This document shows, one piece after another, positions 61,947 through 64,000 of a DNA stretch of 64,000 nt. The DNA is taken from contig NZ_CP065218.1 in NCBI RefSeq assembly GCF_015767675.1, positions 744,001 to 808,000 on the forward strand, written 5' to 3'. The translations under genes and the position numbers were made by a program. This DNA comes from Vibrio navarrensis. Lineage in GTDB: Bacteria; Pseudomonadota; Gammaproteobacteria; Enterobacterales; Vibrionaceae. Position 1 is the first letter of the stretch. Every line of letters starts with the position of its first letter. Below the pieces are notes generated by a model, which was given only the letters and a program-made list of their open reading frames with translations, was not told the DNA's origin and searched no databases.

Positions 61947-63608
61947 TTATACGGTGAATCGACCGACCAAGTCATACAGCTCATGGGCTTTGTGGTTCAA
62001 GCTCTGACTGCCCGCTCGGTTTTGGTTCGCCAGATCGGCAGATTGGCTGCTTTGATCGGAGATGACCACAATCCGTTGGGAGATTTCCTGTCCGACAATG
62101 CTCTGTTCCTCGGTCGCGGTAGCGATTAGCGAGTTCATATCCATGATCGTGCCAATCGAGGATTTGATCTTAAGCAGTGCTTCTGCGGCCGCATTGGCCT
62201 CTTTAACGGTATGTTCACCACGGGCTTGGCTGGCATCCATCGCTTTCACTGCCGCATCGGAAGCGGACTTGAGCTGATTAATCATCTGATGGATCTCGCC
62301 GGTACTGTCTTGAGTGCGGCTGGCTAATTTACGCACTTCATCGGCCACCACGGCAAAACCGCGTCCTTGCTCGCCAGCCCGCGCCGCCTCAATGGCCGCG
62401 TTCAGCGCCAGCAGGTTGGTTTGCTCGGCAATGTCTTGAATCACTTCCAGCGACGACGAGATGTTTTTCACGTCATCTTCTAAACGGGAAATAACCTGAT
62501 TGGCTTTGGAGACTTCACCCGCCAGATCGCGCACCGAAGTGGCCGCTGAGTTGACGATGGTTTGTGCTTCGTTGGCATTGTCTTCCGCGTCGCGAGCGGC
62601 TTGTGCTGCTTGGTTAGCGTTGTTTGATATTTCGGTCGCCGTGGTAGTCATCTCAGTCATTGCTGTGGCCACTTGCTCGGTTTCTTCCCGCTGGCCAGTG
62701 GCGATTTCATCAACTTGGGTTGCACGCCCTGTCATGTTGTTGGTTTCGCTGACGACCTCTTGCCCAACTTCACTGACGCGGCGAATGATGTTCTGCAAAC
62801 TGGCAACAAACTGGTTAAAGTTTTTGCCCAGTTGCGTGAACTCAGGAACGGTGAACGGTTCCATACGCGCGGTTAAATCAGCATCACCACTGGCAAACGA
62901 GCGGATCGATTGGTCAAACAGCTCCAACGGTCGCATGATGCTGCGGTTAACAAACACGGCGAAAATGACCACCAGCACAGCGATAACCACACAGAACAGG
63001 CCGATTGCCGTGAGTGTGTCTTGCAAAGCTTGATGGGCATTTTCCTTCATCGCGTTAACGGTGGCATCAATATCGTCAGTGTAGAAACCGGTGCCAATCA
63101 TCAGATCCCATTGTGGAATGTACAGCGAGTAACTGAGCTTAGGCAGTGGCGTGTTTTGCCCAGGTTTGGGGAAATAGTAGGTGGTGAACTGACCTTGTTT
63201 GGCGTTCTTTAAAAGATCTTTAATCAAGTAGTTGCCTTTCTGATCTTGCAAATTCAGAAAGTTTTCGCCTACTCCTTTCTCGCTTTTACCGAGAAAAACC
63301 CGTGTCCCTTTGGAGTCATAACCAAAGATGTAACCGGAGTCACCGTACTGCATCTCTTTTAAAATCGGCAGCGCTTCAGAGAGCGGGGCGTTTTTCTTTA
63401 ATAGCGGTTGAACAGCGGATTCAGCCATTTGTATGTAGTTTTTTAGTTCCTCTTGCTTCATGCGCATCATGTTCTCGTGGGTAACACTGAACTGCTGCTC
63501 ATTAAACGCGACGGTTTTGAGATAGGTAAACCACATCATGCCCAATGCAATGGTGACAACCGGCACTATTGACAAAATGTAGAGTCTTTTTCTTATGGTC
63601 AAACTCAT
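61947..63608 (-). CDS. Methyl-accepting chemotaxis protein with single Cache sensor
   Basis: 553 residues. Transmembrane helix 1 ([19 protein letters not shown]) and 2 (about 195-220) enclose a periplasmic sCache_2-type domain ([41 protein letters not shown]). HAMP and the long signalling coiled coil follow, with the conserved hairpin tip [36 protein letters not shown]. It reports ligand binding to CheA/CheW. The LytTR operon is convergent. No ligand can be named from sequence; sCache_2 receptors often bind small organic acids. Confidence 0.95.
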   Translation of the reverse strand: MSLTIRKRLYILSIVPVVTIALGMMWFTYLKTVAFNEQQFSVTHENMMRMKQEELKNYIQMAESAVQPLLKKNAPLSEALPILKEMQYGDSGYIFGYDSKGTRVFLGKSEKGVGENFLNLQDQKGNYLIKDLLKNAKQGQFTTYYFPKPGQNTPLPKLSYSLYIPQWDLMIGTGFYTDDIDATVNAMKENAHQALQDTLTAIGLFCVVIAVLVVIFAVFVNRSIMRPLELFDQSIRSFASGDADLTARMEPFTVPEFTQLGKNFNQFVASLQNIIRRVSEVGQEVVSETNNMTGRATQVDEIATGQREETEQVATAMTEMTTTATEISNNANQAAQAARDAEDNANEAQTIVNSAATSVRDLAGEVSKANQVISRLEDDVKNISSSLEVIQDIAEQTNLLALNAAIEAARAGEQGRGFAVVADEVRKLASRTQDSTGEIHQMINQLKSASDAAVKAMDASQARGEHTVKEANAAAEALLKIKSSIGTIMDMNSLIATATEEQSIVGQEISQRIVVISDQSSQSADLANQNRAGSQSLNHKAHELYDLVGRFTV

Positions 63609-64000
63609 TGCTACTTTCCTTGCTTAATCGGCTTATATCGTGACAACTTAGCGTTGATAGATGGTGTAATAGTTATGTGTTAAGCGTAGCCAAATCTGAC
63701 TGTTCAGACTGTGAAATCTGAAAGTTTTGTGGCTGAAAAATGAAGTTATTGCCGTAATTTTGCTTTTTGTCATTTTTTTAGCCGCACATTTTAAGCGTTC
63801 GGTTGCTTATTGTTGGGCTGTCACGGTAGCGATGCTTACTTCCACTGGTGTACGAAATGATATGTGAGATATTGTTTAAGCGGCCTTTTGTTTTTGTACT
63901 GATATTGTTTTCTTTTCTGGTTTTTATCGATGATTTTTCTGATTAAATTGGCTGTTTAAGCTAAGTTCGGACATTTTCTTCGAATTATGCTATAGTTTTC
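63609..64000. other. Upstream region of the chemoreceptor gene, no gene seen
   Basis: The last 390 bp of the window are AT-rich and contain no credible coding frame. The chemoreceptor promoter should lie in the left part on the minus strand. Confidence 0.5.

Overview
The window is a piece of the secondary chromosome (chromosome 2) of a Vibrio, spanning its replication origin. The evidence is a full rctB initiator gene, a chromosome-2 type parA2/parB2 pair, seven perfect copies of the parS2 motif TTTACANTGTAAA, and between parA2 and rctB an origin with six RctB-type iterons, a DnaA box and an AT-rich opening region. Gene content (putA/putP with an AraC regulator, vqmR/vqmA, pdxH, lap genes, popT/DUF368) fits the V. 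cholerae/V. vulnificus/V. parahaemolyticus group. V. vulnificus is my best guess, made from memory of families and not from a search.

Layout. 1-4041: a maltodextrin block with an ABC permease (cut by the window edge), a GH13 maltodextrin hydrolase, a ROK protein and a TrmB-type regulator. 4511-5437: the undecaprenyl-phosphate transporter PopT (DUF368). 5551-9159: a pullulanase lipoprotein. 9629-13250: a Fur-regulated catechol-siderophore receptor and esterase operon. 13291-14575: an ISL3-family insertion with 8-bp target duplications and a frameshifted transposase. 14690-19650: sstT, a second rsgA with a structured leader, a Cu-delivery trio (PCuAC, SCO, membrane protein) and an Lrp-type regulator. 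20397-26815: proline catabolism (putP, a detached PutA C-terminal domain, putA, AraC regulator). 27013-28079: the VqmR small RNA and its activator VqmA. 28102-28737: pdxH.

28915-38205 holds a DctB/DctD-like two-component pair followed by an adhesin secretion and c-di-GMP control operon (HlyD-type fusion protein, LapG protease, LapD receptor, LapB ABC exporter). No giant adhesin is in the window. 38279-44860 runs leftward: a CysS fragment, a FapA-domain protein, tmcA, parB2 and parA2. 44861-46120 is the origin region with high GATC density. rctB follows.

48310-53233 is the accessory part: a secreted serine protease, IS91 and IS5 remnants, and a short RHS-core protein with a Tat signal and a C-terminal domain that reads like an exotoxin-A/cholix-type ADP-ribosyltransferase. 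After small conserved genes and a YebC/YeeN protein, 55318-61881 is a seven-gene operon (periplasmic protein, LolD-like ATPase, FtsX-type permease, LolA-like protein, outer-membrane protein, LytS-type kinase, LytTR regulator). It looks like an uncharacterised envelope export system with its own signalling pair. A chemoreceptor gene closes the window. No tRNA, rRNA or CRISPR array was seen.
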